64,000 nucleotides of DNA from Mesostigma viride (Eukaryota; Streptophyta; Mesostigmatophyceae; Mesostigmatales; Mesostigmataceae): positions 62,001-126,000 of the forward strand of contig RPFO01000120.1 in NCBI GenBank assembly GCA_009746045.1, in the 5' to 3' direction. The position numbers were made by a program, and so were the translations under genes. Below the pieces are notes generated by a model, which was not told where the DNA came from, did no database searches, and saw nothing but the letters and a program-made list of their open reading frames with translations. Positions 11,011 through 21,963 of this stretch are shown one piece after another; the first letter of the stretch is position 1, and every line of letters begins with the position of its first letter.

Positions 11011-12539
11011 CATACATACTGATACGCCGCGTTTGCTACAGTCTACAGAAATCACCTCATCTCGCGGACCTGCAGCGTCTGCTATCGCACTCTGAGTGGT
11101 GGCACTCATAGAACTCGGTTGCCCCATTGCTCTAGCTAGCGTGTAAGTGCCCTCACTGCCCGGCCCTAACCCCAGCACTACTGACTGTCAACATGGATTT
11201 GCCTGCGCACAAAACCTTCGTACCTTCACGTTTTACCTTCCGTTGCCATGGGCAGGTTTCGGCGCAAAATTTGAATTTGGGGCATGGGTACTGGACCTTG
11301 TAGCGAAAGATTGGTGTCCAATTGATTCCATTCCCAACTCCCAAGCTGTGGGCCGCCGTCGACCGCAGTCTGAACGGTACGGCGAGGAGGTACGAGGCCA
11401 CGCCAGCAGCAAGCGGTCCCAGCCAAGCGATACTAGAGAGTCATGGAATTTTATGATCCATTGGTTACTACTCGTGTAGAAAGGCGTCGTCTCCTGTCGG
11501 ATGACTGGCAAAAATTCACCTGAATGACGACAGGAAGTGGGCAGTATGTGGCGATATCAAATTGTAGTAGACAAGTTTCTCGCAAACGTGTGTGGTAAGA
11601 ATTGCATTGTTCAGCGCTGTAGGAACTGATCTTTAGTAGACGGCCTCGCATGGGCATAAACTGACTGACTGATCACTGATGACTGACAGACGGCCGCGAA
11701 TGTGTGGACAATTTTAATAGGCGACGGCGACGACCGTACCGTTCTCTCATCTCTGCACACGCCGGTTGCCCGACAGAGCTCAGCAGAAAATTGCGAGTTT
11801 GCGCCTTCTCAAATTTTGCGAGCCATGCTCCCTGTGGTTGCGCGGGTGTTACCGTTGAAGTTCAACGACGAAAGTGAAAGACCTTGGACCTTGCACACTG
11901 CTCTCAGCTCTGCCATACGCACAGATGGTGGCCGGGAAGGCTGGAACGGAGCTGCGATCGGCTCGCTGCCAAGGCGGGATTATGCGACTTTTCCAGCAAT
12001 GTCGACATTGTAGGAACGACGTATTGATAGGAATAGGAGCATAGACTCACGGATGACCGTCGAGATTTATGTAGCAATTAGGTCGCCATTTTTTTGTGAA
12101 ATTAGTAGCCAGCTCAGACAGGGCCAGAAGTAGCCATCGGGGGACAAACACAGGCATGGTCTAGAAATAAGGTTTAATCGATCTGTTCGCTCAGTGGTAG
12201 GCACAGCCCAAATCGGACATCCAGAAGCTGCCAACTCTTCACCATTTGAGGTGAGCAAGTAATTCTTGGTCTGAAATACTGACAGCTTTGCATCGACTTT
12301 AACATGCCGTACGCACCAAGTGGCATTTTCATGCATCCCCCTAGGGCCTAGGCTGCCATGGGCCGCTCAGTTCCATGCCAAGTTAGCCATGCTTTCATGA
12401 AGTGCTGCAGCAGTTTCATATATAGATGGTCCAAGTGTACAATGCGAACCAAATATGGTTCAATGTTCGTGAAGGGCACCAATATGATCATGTATGACAC
12501 CGTCTGCTCTTGCGTCACTTTCCTTGTTTTAACAAACTT

Positions 12540-13780
<1,241 letters not shown>

Positions 13781-13844
13781 TGGCCAGGCGCGCGTCTTGC
13801 ACGCCATGGGCCCATGCATGGTGCTTGAGTGGACCTGGCTGGGT

Positions 13845-14196
13845 TTTATCAGATTTCTGCGCCGTTTTATCATACTCATTTTATCAGAATCTGTATTTTT
13901 CATCCAATTCTATCAGATTTTATCAGACTCTGTATTTTTTATCCGATTCTATCAGATTTTATCAGACTAGATATATTTTTATCTATTTTTTCAGAATTTT
14001 ATCAGATTTTATCAGAGATTATCTACACTTTGTGTTTTTTAATCAGAATATCAGATTTTCTCTACAAATTTTGTCAGAATTTTATCATCTACCATCAGAA
14101 TTTTATCTATTTTTTCAGAATTTTCTGATAAAATTATCTACACTCTGATAAATTCTGATGAAATTAGGTAATTTTATCAGAACCGAGTTCCTAGTG
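13845..14196. repeat. subterminal repeats of CACTA 1, right
   Basis: At least fifteen TTTTATCAGA or TATCAGATTT motifs in inverted orientation relative to the left end, running up to the terminal GAGTTCCTAGTG. Confidence 0.85.
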
Positions 14197-14198
14197 TA

Positions 14199-15059
14199 CC
14201 GCCAGTCCCCCAACACGGCAGGGGTCCGCATGGGACCTAGCAGGTCGCAGTGCAGGCGACGGCGAGGGGTCGCGCAGCGTGGCGTCGTGCTGGGGGGAAA
14301 GCTGCTCCGCCGCAAGTGACCGGCAGGGCAGGAAGGACACGTGGGAGCCTTGGGACCGTGGGTCACCATGTTTGAGGCGGGGTCGGCGGCTAGCCGAGCA
14401 ATACGATCCGCGCCAGCGTGTCCGAGGCGCAGGTGCCACTGCATCAGGTCCACGGGGGCGGCTGATGTGGCGAGGGCATGGGGCGCCACCCCGCGGAGCA
14501 AGTAAATGCCGTCACACTCCACGAGGGGGAACGTGCGGGTCCCCAAAGTGAGGCGCAGGTGCTTAAAGTCCACATCATGGCCGGCTTTAAAGAGCTGGCT
14601 CACCGAGAGTAGGCGGGCCTGAAGGCCTGGGACATACAAAGCTGGGCCGAGGTGCACGTCCGGGGTGCCGAGCCGGAGAAGCAGAGGGCCCCTGCCGCCC
14701 GCATGCAGATTGCCGCCCGAGCCGGTGATGTGCAGCTAGCCGGAAGGCGGGATCAAATCCATCGCCAAAGTCCGCCCGGTGAGGCGTCATATGGTACGTG
14801 GCACCCGTGTCAACCACCCACTCTGGGGCACACCTAGCCGTGGCCGTTGCGGCCGTGTGAAGCACAGCAGGAGCGGTGGTTGAGGAACCAGCCGTCGAGT
14901 CCGAGGAGGTGCTGGGGCGGGGTGCCGAGAGTCGACTGCCCGAGCGGGACGGGAAAGGCGCAAGGCCGTGCACTGGACGAAGCGAGGCCTGCCCGTGAGG
15001 CTGCACACCGTCGCGCAGGGAAGCACCTAAAGGGTTGGCGCGCAGGGATTCAAGCACAC
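14199..15059 (-). pseudogene. copia protease and pre-integrase region, X1
   Basis: Reading leftward: a Pro/Ser-rich linker, the protease active site WVVDTGATYHMTP (near 14800), the LYVPGLQARLLSVSQLF strand-helix typical of copia protease ends, then the integrase HHCC zinc motif WHLRLGHAG...CPSC (about 14450-14300), ending where CACTA 1 cuts in. Between DPAF and the GNLHAGG loop the frame shifts by one (near 14745); the same shift exists in X2. Upstream the frame joins the Gag of X1 across LTR element B. Confidence 0.9.
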
Positions 15060-15064
15060 AAAGG

Positions 15065-15521
15065 AGTTAGATGAGATGCTTAGGCTGACACACGGATTTC
15101 CGGCCTGCGCGCCGCGTATTGCCTACCGCGGCTGAGCGGGACACCTTAGTACTGTACGGCAGGGCGTACGGTACTGAGGTGTCATGTGGACTGACGTGCA
15201 GTTAGTGCCAGACTGTTCCTAGGTGCTAGATCGACCCGCCAGGTCCGGTGTAGCCGGGCCTGACGGGCCGAGTCTTAGCTGGTTGCTAGTGACGTGGTCG
15301 CATGGCATTGCAGTGTCCAGTTGTCCACTGGCAGGTGCTGCAGTGAGCACTGCCATAGGCATATAGGCGTAGCACTGGGGAGTGCCGCAACACCCGAGTT
15401 TGCCCAGACGTTCCATTCTGAGCCCTCAGCTTCCATCACTCTCATTGTATTATTGATAATACAACAATCGTTTCCTCTCAGCTCTCAGCAGTTGTCAGTC
15501 GTCGTTAGACTCGATCCAACT
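15065..15521 (+). repeat. probable 5' LTR of element B
   Basis: The start AGTTAG is fixed by the target duplication. The end is inferred at CCAACT (15521), which matches the last six bases of the element at 25659; the next bases are TGGACTGAAA, a possible primer site beginning with TGG. No second copy exists to confirm the length of about 457 bp. Confidence 0.5.
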
Positions 15522-15561
15522 TGGACTGAAATTTTTTTTATTTTTTCAGAAAAACAAAAAT

Positions 15562-15803
15562 ATGGCTTCCAATAACGGCAACGACAACAACAAGAAGGGG
15601 AAGGCGCCTGCCAGGCGCACCTCACCCCGACTCTCGCCGGAGGGCACGCCCTCCGCCAACGATGCGGCGAGGGTGACGCCCAACGTCACCTTCCGCACGG
15701 TGGTCGCCGACCACCCCAGGCGTCGGACCCCGCAGGTGGGGCCCGGCGCCCGGGGGATGGCGAGCGGTCGTCCGTTTGCCACTGGCGGCTCGTCCGCCAT
15801 GGC
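15562..15803 (+). CDS. N-terminus of Gag-integrase ORF, element B (5' piece)
   Basis: ATG at 15562 opens a basic, Ser/Pro-rich N-terminus (MASNNGNDNNKKGKAPARR...). The frame reaches the ATGGC at 15799-15803 in phase, where element A begins. The same ATGGC resumes at 21964 in the same frame, so the original start of the B polyprotein is here and not at 21964. The 15 codons read past 15803 belong to the LTR of A. Confidence 0.85.
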
Positions 15804-16148
15804 AGTTAAAGCCCGACCGGCTCAGCTATGGCGGTCGGTCACGTTGAGCTTGGGATAAGGTGAACACAGATAACTACCGTCGGAGCTGGCCCACCACTGG
15901 TTTATGTCTTAGCCAGCAAACCCTATCCGGTTAGCCGTAACCGTGGGACAAGCTAGCTGTCCGTACCGACCCGGATAAGGCCCCGGACTGGGGCCTAGGT
16001 GGCGCCGGCCCTAGGCGCCGCCCTTAGACCGGTCGCCCGCATCGGACCGCCGGATTATAGCCGGCGGCTGAGCGGACGCTAGCGGAAGGCGTGCGGACGG
16101 ACATGGGGAACTCAGAGCCAGATCCTAGGGCTCTAGAGTTACTCAACT
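15804..16148 (-). repeat. 3' LTR of element A
   Basis: 345 bp, AGTTAAAGCCC...ACTCAACT on the plus strand. Termini are AGTT/AACT, not TG/CA. The region 16149-16526 between it and the second ORF is non-coding 3' sequence; no clear polypurine tract was seen on the minus strand. Confidence 0.93.
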
Positions 16149-16526
16149 CCGACATACTCTTTTGTTCTTTGATTAATTATCAAAATAATTACATCAAATG
16201 CAGACCATACAAAACCCTCTAAGGTAGGGAACTCAAGGGGGCCTCAAGGCCGTCAAAATCACCACGGTATCGACCCGCGCCCTTGTGATCACACATGAAT
16301 AGTGATGTAATAAGTAGCGAGAAAAAAACAACTATGCCACCAGACAAAAGGTGACCCATTTATTAGGACCAGTGACCCGCCGACGGGCCCAAGGCACCGT
16401 CCAACGTGGCTAGGGTATGGTCAGGACAAGCAAAAAAAACTACCACCATGATATTCGTGAATGCTAGCAACACAGGGTGAGTTATGGCTGTATTCATAAA
16501 GCGCCCGAGCCGTAACCCTGTGTGGC

Positions 16527-18845
16527 TCACGGGTGTTGCATCGTCATGCGCTTGCGCAACACTGCGTACTGCGGGGCAGCCTCCCGCGCCTCCTTGGTGA
16601 GTGCATCCGCGGGATTGAGTTCATCCGCGATGTGCTGGAGACGCGTGACGCAGGAGGCCGCCTCAGCGAGTACGAGGTAATCAACGTCCTGTGACCGCGC
16701 ATAGGGATTGTCAAGGAAGGCCAAACAACTTTGTGAGTCAGTGTGCACCGTGCTAGTCCAGTGAAGAGTGAACCCACACGAGCCAAATACCCAACCCAGC
16801 AAGTACCGCAGCCACATGCCATGTGAGATAGCTGAAACAATGCCCCGGCATTCAGCCGTGTTGGGGCTAGTGGCAATGCGGCTGTGCAAGCGCGAGTACC
16901 AATCTAACAACATGCCAGGCTGTCCCTCATTGCTAATAAAGAACAGTGCCCCCATGCGGGCCCGCACTTGGCTGACTGTGCGCGTCTCTAGATTAGCATC
17001 CGTCACTATCTCGAGGTGCACCGGCTGTGAGCAATCGAGCCCACGAAGCACAATGCCGGGCGTCATGGCCAGCTGCCGCCGAACATGAATGGACCCTAGT
17101 CCTTCCAGCACATCATCGGGCAGGCGAGCGAGCACCGCCAAATCAGGTGCCACCGTGTCCGCCAACCACCCGAGCTTGCCCTTAACCGAGGGCCCATGGG
17201 TTGCCAACAGCGGGGACGGGAGGTCGGCCAGCAGGTCAACCACATAGTTGCGGCTATCCTGCATGTGCATGACCCATTCGCCAGAACGCGAATCCCGCTG
17301 CAACGTAGACTGCACGCCGCAAAACACCACGGGTTTACCCTCCTCATGATCCACCGCCCTGCCCAGGGGAAACTTAGCCGCCACTGCAGCAAGAAACTGG
17401 GTAGCAAAGGTGCGAGGTGCCACCAGCTTGAAGTCATCGCCATGCCACACGAAGAGGGCTGGCTCGCCAGGGACGCCGGTGGGGACCACAAAGAAGTTAG
17501 GATCCGCGCGATGGTACGTGGCCCCTAAGCTCTGCAAGACCTCCTCCGCGGAAATGCGGAAGATGATGGGAGAGCTCTGCAGCCCCTCCACCCCTGTCAA
17601 CAGCTCGATATACTCGCTGCCAATGGTGCCATCCTGCCAGACCACCGGGACCTTCACCACGTAGCGGGTGCCTTGCCATGTTTGCTGCGCGACCCCAGCG
17701 TCGCTGTGGAGGAATGCCCGCTGAAAGTCACCGCACCACATCCCGTAGTCCTTGCCCGCGTTCCGCTTGCCCAAGTAGATGACCGTCAGTAGCCGATGCG
17801 AAACATGGTTGAGCCCAGGGGTATAAAGATCCTTGGCGTCCAGCGGGGAGGACCCCTTCGTCTCCGTGACCACGGGCCTTACCCGGAACACCACCGAAGA
17901 GTTGGTCTCGTCCGGCTTGTAGGTGAGCACGAACTTCAACCGCAACCGCGTGGCCCCGGCTGGCACACTCTCCAATCCTCGGTAGACCTCGCGCTCTCGC
18001 CACTGCTCCTTGGCTCGAATGAACGCGTCGCGCCACAAAGCAAACTTGAGAGGATCTTGACAGTCCAGGACAAGTTGCTCCCACGTCACAGGGCTATCCG
18101 CCGCCAGTGAGTGTGAGTGGAGGCCGAAGCTGCGCGGGTGCCAATCCTGAGGCTGAATGATGGACTGGACGAGCGGCGGTGTGGAAAACGCCGCCATCGG
18201 TAAGCGCCGCACGACGCCGGGCTGCCCGACCACCACCCCCAATGGAGCGTGGTACTCGCGAAGCGGGATGCTGCCCACCCCCGCGACTGACAGCAAGTCA
18301 GCGGACACTGAGAACCCCGGGTATGATACGAAAGGTTCGCCCAGCAAGGCCACATCCTCGTAGCCATCCACGACGTGAAACGGCGTGTCAATGCCCAACA
18401 CCGGCAGCACCACCATCCCGGTAACTTGATATGCCGAAGTGCCTGCAAAGTCGGTCACCGATTTGTACGGCGACTCTAGCACTGGATACAGGGTGGCTGC
18501 CCGACGAGAGATAATAGACACGGATGCTTGCGTGTCCACAGCCACCAGCTGCCACGGTCTACACGTAGGAAACAAGGCTGACTTAACCGGCCTGACCCCC
18601 TGTGAGAGAGTTTTGACCTGAGCCACCCCTGATGCAGCTTTCGCTTTAAGCGCCTGAGCACGCCACAAGGCCGTGACCGTTGAAGCCAGGTCCCTAGGTG
18701 GGCGAGGCGCATGGGCAGGACCCTGACCCTCCGGCGAGGCCACGCTAGGCGGGCCTCCCACATTATCCGTGGCTAGCACAGGAGGTGAGTCACTACGTGC
18801 ACTAGGTCCCGTCAAACCCACCCCATCCTCATCCCACCCATCCAC
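16527..18845 (-). CDS. protease-RT-RNase H polyprotein, element A
   Basis: About 772 residues. Order: a short linker; a retropepsin-like domain near residues 115-215 with VAVDTQASVSII and the closing ALLGEPF (DTG replaced by DTQ); a copia-type RT with the first Asp in CGDFQRAFLHSD (~375) and HGDD in place of YVDD (~470); RNase H with TDAN, TAECRG and HTDSQS; and the copia signature NPADALTK near the end. There is no AUG at the upstream edge of the frame: the first candidate is a GTG inside the overlap with the Gag-integrase ORF, so translation is probably by -1 frameshifting. It copies element RNA in virus-like particles. All catalytic acidic residues that I can identify are present. Confidence 0.9.
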   Translation of the reverse strand: MDGWDEDGVGLTGPSARSDSPPVLATDNVGGPPSVASPEGQGPAHAPRPPRDLASTVTALWRAQALKAKAASGVAQVKTLSQGVRPVKSALFPTCRPWQLVAVDTQASVSIISRRAATLYPVLESPYKSVTDFAGTSAYQVTGMVVLPVLGIDTPFHVVDGYEDVALLGEPFVSYPGFSVSADLLSVAGVGSIPLREYHAPLGVVVGQPGVVRRLPMAAFSTPPLVQSIIQPQDWHPRSFGLHSHSLAADSPVTWEQLVLDCQDPLKFALWRDAFIRAKEQWREREVYRGLESVPAGATRLRLKFVLTYKPDETNSSVVFRVRPVVTETKGSSPLDAKDLYTPGLNHVSHRLLTVIYLGKRNAGKDYGMWCGDFQRAFLHSDAGVAQQTWQGTRYVVKVPVVWQDGTIGSEYIELLTGVEGLQSSPIIFRISAEEVLQSLGATYHRADPNFFVVPTGVPGEPALFVWHGDDFKLVAPRTFATQFLAAVAAKFPLGRAVDHEEGKPVVFCGVQSTLQRDSRSGEWVMHMQDSRNYVVDLLADLPSPLLATHGPSVKGKLGWLADTVAPDLAVLARLPDDVLEGLGSIHVRRQLAMTPGIVLRGLDCSQPVHLEIVTDANLETRTVSQVRARMGALFFISNEGQPGMLLDWYSRLHSRIATSPNTAECRGIVSAISHGMWLRYLLGWVFGSCGFTLHWTSTVHTDSQSCLAFLDNPYARSQDVDYLVLAEAASCVTRLQHIADELNPADALTKEAREAAPQYAVLRKRMTMQHP

Positions 18846-21595
18846 GGGGTCATATTGGGGCCCAGGGGAGGGGGGGGTGTAGCTGTGTCTGCCCCTGGGA
18901 GCGACCCGTGGGGTACCACCTCAGATGCTACGACAGGCGCATTATCCTTCACTACCCACCCCAGTGCCCTGTTGGCTGCCAGCTCACTCTCCATGCTATC
19001 CCCTTGCTTATAGCCTGCCACCGATGCCCATGGTACCCTATACACCCGATCATTCCACTCTATGTCTATGACCCGCAGCGGCCAGTCTAACTTTGTGATG
19101 GCCCCAGGCCCCTGCATGGTGCCCCGTTTGCCGCTGGGCGAGCTCTCCTTGTGGAACATGACCAACTGCCCGACCTCAAAAGCGCTAGACAAATCAGGCA
19201 GCGTGGCATCCTTGAGCCGCAGCTTGGCGGCGGTATCCTGTAGATGCTGTTGGTATGCCTCTACTACCTCGGGTGAGTAGGTGCCCGCTGACAGCCCCCG
19301 AGGCGTGACTAGCCCAAAGCCCTTGACATCAAGCACGTGCCTATGGTTGCACACATGCATGAGCTCCTTGCACCACGCCGTCTTGACCGCGTAGGATTTG
19401 CCATGTGGGTTATCCTGTCGCTTGGCTGCCACAGTCTTGACATAGCTTACAGTGCGATCTATCATGCCCATATTGCCGTGATCCTCACGCCCCACGATGA
19501 CCACGGCCTCCATCCCCGGCAAACCTTGCACACAGCGGAACTGCTGGTCTAGCATGAGCTCCACTACGGGATGAAAGAAAGCCAGGCTGATCTTGATAGC
19601 CCTGTGCAGGTCAGCCTCAAACATGTGAGGCAGCGGCTCAATGTAGGTGGCCTTGCTGAACCTATCCTTGACTATGAAATAGGTGTCCCCCCCTTCCATG
19701 TGCATGACATCCCCCACAAGGTACCCTCGCTCCAAGGGTGGAGTCTTGGCATGCCGCCTACGCGACTTCTTCCTGATCTTGATGCAGGCAGGACACTGAG
19801 CACGCACATTCTTCAGCTCGTTGTATAAAGGTGCCCCCAACATGTGTGCCCCCTCTACCTCGGCTTGGGCCTCATGCCCGTATGCACGGTGCATCTGGTA
19901 TGCTAACAGTTTCAGGGTGACAGCCTGAGGTGCAGTGGCATTGTCAGGATTCTCAACAGGTGGGGTGACTACTGGGGTAGTGACATTGGCTAACTGGGCA
20001 GCTTCAGAGGCTGCACGAAAGGCCGCCCGTGTGAGCACCTTGCCAATGTGAAGATCCACACTAGGGTGGTGTGTACCGAGAACATCTGCCCGCCCAGCAT
20101 TCTCTTGCACTGTCACAACATTCCTCATAGGCCCAACCGCCCCAGTATCTAGCTGGGGTGCTGCAGTAGTGCTTGGTCGCTCGGCGTTGTACACACCCGA
20201 CCTAGAAGACACCACATTGCTTAGGTCACGCATTGTAGACCCGTGCTCAGGAAGCACGTGATCCTGGCGCGACAGAGCCAGAGCAGCATCAACGGATTGC
20301 GTGAGCACATCACGGAATGAGACAGAGGATGCAGTCACGTTGCTTTTAGGAACGACGTCAGGCTCTACGACGGCCCGGTTCAGCGTGACGCATTGAGCAA
20401 AAGAAGGGGTATCGAGCGTGCTCTCACCTGACTTTCGTGCTGCCCGTCGCTCTGCCCACTCCTCGCGTGTGCCGTGGACGACGATGCGCTTGGCCTTGCA
20501 CGCCTCCACGCTGTGACCACGCAGAACGTCGTGGCACTTGCGGCAAAGGTTGTCCTCGAGCTCCAGGTCCGGGCGAACTCGGCAGTCATCCCGGACATGG
20601 CGACGTCCGAAGCAGCGCTCACAGCGTTGCTTGCGGTCAGTAGACGCCCCCTGCTGCCGCTTGGCCGGGGGATGATCACCCTGCTTGGCGTCGCCACCAT
20701 GCCCGCGCTTGCGCCCTCGCTGGCCCCCGTTGTTGCCGTGGCCGACGACCTTTTTCAGGATGGCCGTAAGCTCCGACCGCGTAATTGGAGCCTCTGCGCC
20801 TGAAGAAGAAGACGCGCCGGCATCCACCTTGCGCAGGGATGGCAGAGCAGCCGAGGCAGCCGGCTTGGACTGCGCACTCTTGAAGCATGAGATCAAATAC
20901 AGCATGCCCTCGTCGAAACTGACGGCACTCTTCTTTTTGAGTTCCGTCGCTATGGTCAGATGCACATCCGACGACAGGTCGCATTTCTTGAGAAATCGAT
21001 TGCACAGGAAAATGGGCTTGAGAGTATCTAGCAGCTTGTGCTTGTGCACGAAGACCTGGAAATCACGTGCAGCCCCGGGCAAATTTGCCTTATTAACTGC
21101 ATAGCCCTCGAAGTCGTTGAAGGCTTGCTCGTCGGCCTCTTCCTTAGACCGCGACAAGTGGGCATCTAGACCGTTGTAAAAAACTTCCCAGGTTTGTTTG
21201 TTGTCGTCCGCAATGCGAACTAGATTGGCAATGTTTGGGTGCTTTGTTGTACTGCAGAATACTGCACGGAACTTGCCAATCAGCTCCGAATCTTTGTCTG
21301 CGCGTCCATCGCGCAGACGCTTGAGAGCAGCTAGAAAATCTGCTGCGTCGTCCGCCGTATAGTCGGCAGGTAGATCCGCGGGCACCTCCGTTTGCTTGAG
21401 AGGGCCGCGATTCAGTGCATCGTCAGCAGCAAGCATCAGGTGCTTGAACTGCTTGGCCAGTTCAGGTTGCGCCACGAGGGTTTGCATCAACCTCGTGGCC
21501 TCGTCCGCACTAAAGCGTGGCAGGACGGTCCCTGCGGCCTCGCCACTTGGCGTATCTGTGTGTTCGCCCGTGCGGCTCCGTGTACCGGAAGCCAT
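18812..21595 (-). CDS. Gag-integrase polyprotein, element A
   Basis: 927 residues from ATG at 21595. Residues ~1-250 are helical Gag. Two zinc knuckles follow near 325-365: CERCFGRRHVRDDC (CX2CX4HX4C) and a CX2CX6HX4C relative. Integrase begins near 560: HRAYGH...CPAC zinc motif, first Asp in VGDVMHMEGG, second Asp in MLDQQF. At the expected catalytic Glu the sequence is GMIDRTV, where element B has GIIERAI and D has GAIERAI. A C-terminal SH3-like segment ends with WASVAG. No protease lies between Gag and integrase, unlike Ty1/copia. Glu-to-Asp at the third catalytic position may weaken or abolish integration despite the young LTRs. Confidence 0.9.
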   Translation of the reverse strand: MASGTRSRTGEHTDTPSGEAAGTVLPRFSADEATRLMQTLVAQPELAKQFKHLMLAADDALNRGPLKQTEVPADLPADYTADDAADFLAALKRLRDGRADKDSELIGKFRAVFCSTTKHPNIANLVRIADDNKQTWEVFYNGLDAHLSRSKEEADEQAFNDFEGYAVNKANLPGAARDFQVFVHKHKLLDTLKPIFLCNRFLKKCDLSSDVHLTIATELKKKSAVSFDEGMLYLISCFKSAQSKPAASAALPSLRKVDAGASSSSGAEAPITRSELTAILKKVVGHGNNGGQRGRKRGHGGDAKQGDHPPAKRQQGASTDRKQRCERCFGRRHVRDDCRVRPDLELEDNLCRKCHDVLRGHSVEACKAKRIVVHGTREEWAERRAARKSGESTLDTPSFAQCVTLNRAVVEPDVVPKSNVTASSVSFRDVLTQSVDAALALSRQDHVLPEHGSTMRDLSNVVSSRSGVYNAERPSTTAAPQLDTGAVGPMRNVVTVQENAGRADVLGTHHPSVDLHIGKVLTRAAFRAASEAAQLANVTTPVVTPPVENPDNATAPQAVTLKLLAYQMHRAYGHEAQAEVEGAHMLGAPLYNELKNVRAQCPACIKIRKKSRRRHAKTPPLERGYLVGDVMHMEGGDTYFIVKDRFSKATYIEPLPHMFEADLHRAIKISLAFFHPVVELMLDQQFRCVQGLPGMEAVVIVGREDHGNMGMIDRTVSYVKTVAAKRQDNPHGKSYAVKTAWCKELMHVCNHRHVLDVKGFGLVTPRGLSAGTYSPEVVEAYQQHLQDTAAKLRLKDATLPDLSSAFEVGQLVMFHKESSPSGKRGTMQGPGAITKLDWPLRVIDIEWNDRVYRVPWASVAGYKQGDSMESELAANRALGWVVKDNAPVVASEVVPHGSLPGADTATPPPPLGPNMTPWMGGMRMGWV
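18869..18877 (-). promoter_or_regulatory. candidate -1 frameshift site (C8T), element A
   Basis: In the Gag-integrase frame the codons are ACA CCC CCC CCT CCC. C_CCC_CCT fits the X_XXY_YYZ slippery pattern, and the -1 frame stays open from here through GTG GAT GGG into the protease-RT ORF. The zero frame terminates 54-60 bp downstream at 18812-18814. Downstream GC-rich sequence (CTGGGCCCC) could form structure. Inferred from sequence only. Confidence 0.55.
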
Positions 21596-21614
21596 CGGGA
21601 TTTTTATGAATACA

Positions 21615-21963
21615 AGTTAAAGCCCGACCGGCTCAGCTATGGCGGTCGGTCACGTTGAGCTTGGGATAAGGTGAACACAGATAACTACCGTCGGAGCTGG
21701 CCCACCACTGGTTTATGTCTTAGCCAGCAAACCCTATCCGGTTAGCCGTAACCGTGGGACAAGCTAGCTGTCCGTACCGACCCGGATAAGGCCCCGGACT
21801 GGGGCCTAGGTGGCGCCGGCCCTAGGCGCCGCCCTTAGACCGGTCGCCCGCATCGGACCGCCGGATTATAGCCGGCGGCTGAGCGGACGCTATGTAGCGG
21901 AAGGCGTGCGGACGGACATGGGGAACTCAGAGCCAGATCCTAGGGCTCTAGAGTTACTCAACT
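21615..21963 (-). repeat. 5' LTR of element A
   Basis: 349 bp, near-identical to 15804-16148. On the minus strand it ends TTTAACT and is followed by TGTATTCATAAAAATCCC before the ORF start at 21595, so there is no initiator-Met-like primer site; priming must use another tRNA or mechanism. Confidence 0.93.

Larger units (their letters stand above)
15804..21963 (-). mobile_element. LTR retrotransposon A (AGTT clade), apparently intact
   Basis: A 6160-bp element with direct repeats at 15804-16148 and 21615-21963, each running AGTT..AACT, flanked by the duplication ATGGC. Transcription is leftward. Order: 5' LTR, Gag-zinc knuckles-integrase ORF (21595-18812), overlapping protease-RT-RNase H ORF (18845-16527), 3' LTR. 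The LTRs differ mainly by a 4-bp indel (CTATGTAGCGG against CTAGCGG), so insertion is recent. Both ORFs are free of stops. It sits in phase inside the Gag ORF of element B. Confidence 0.93.
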
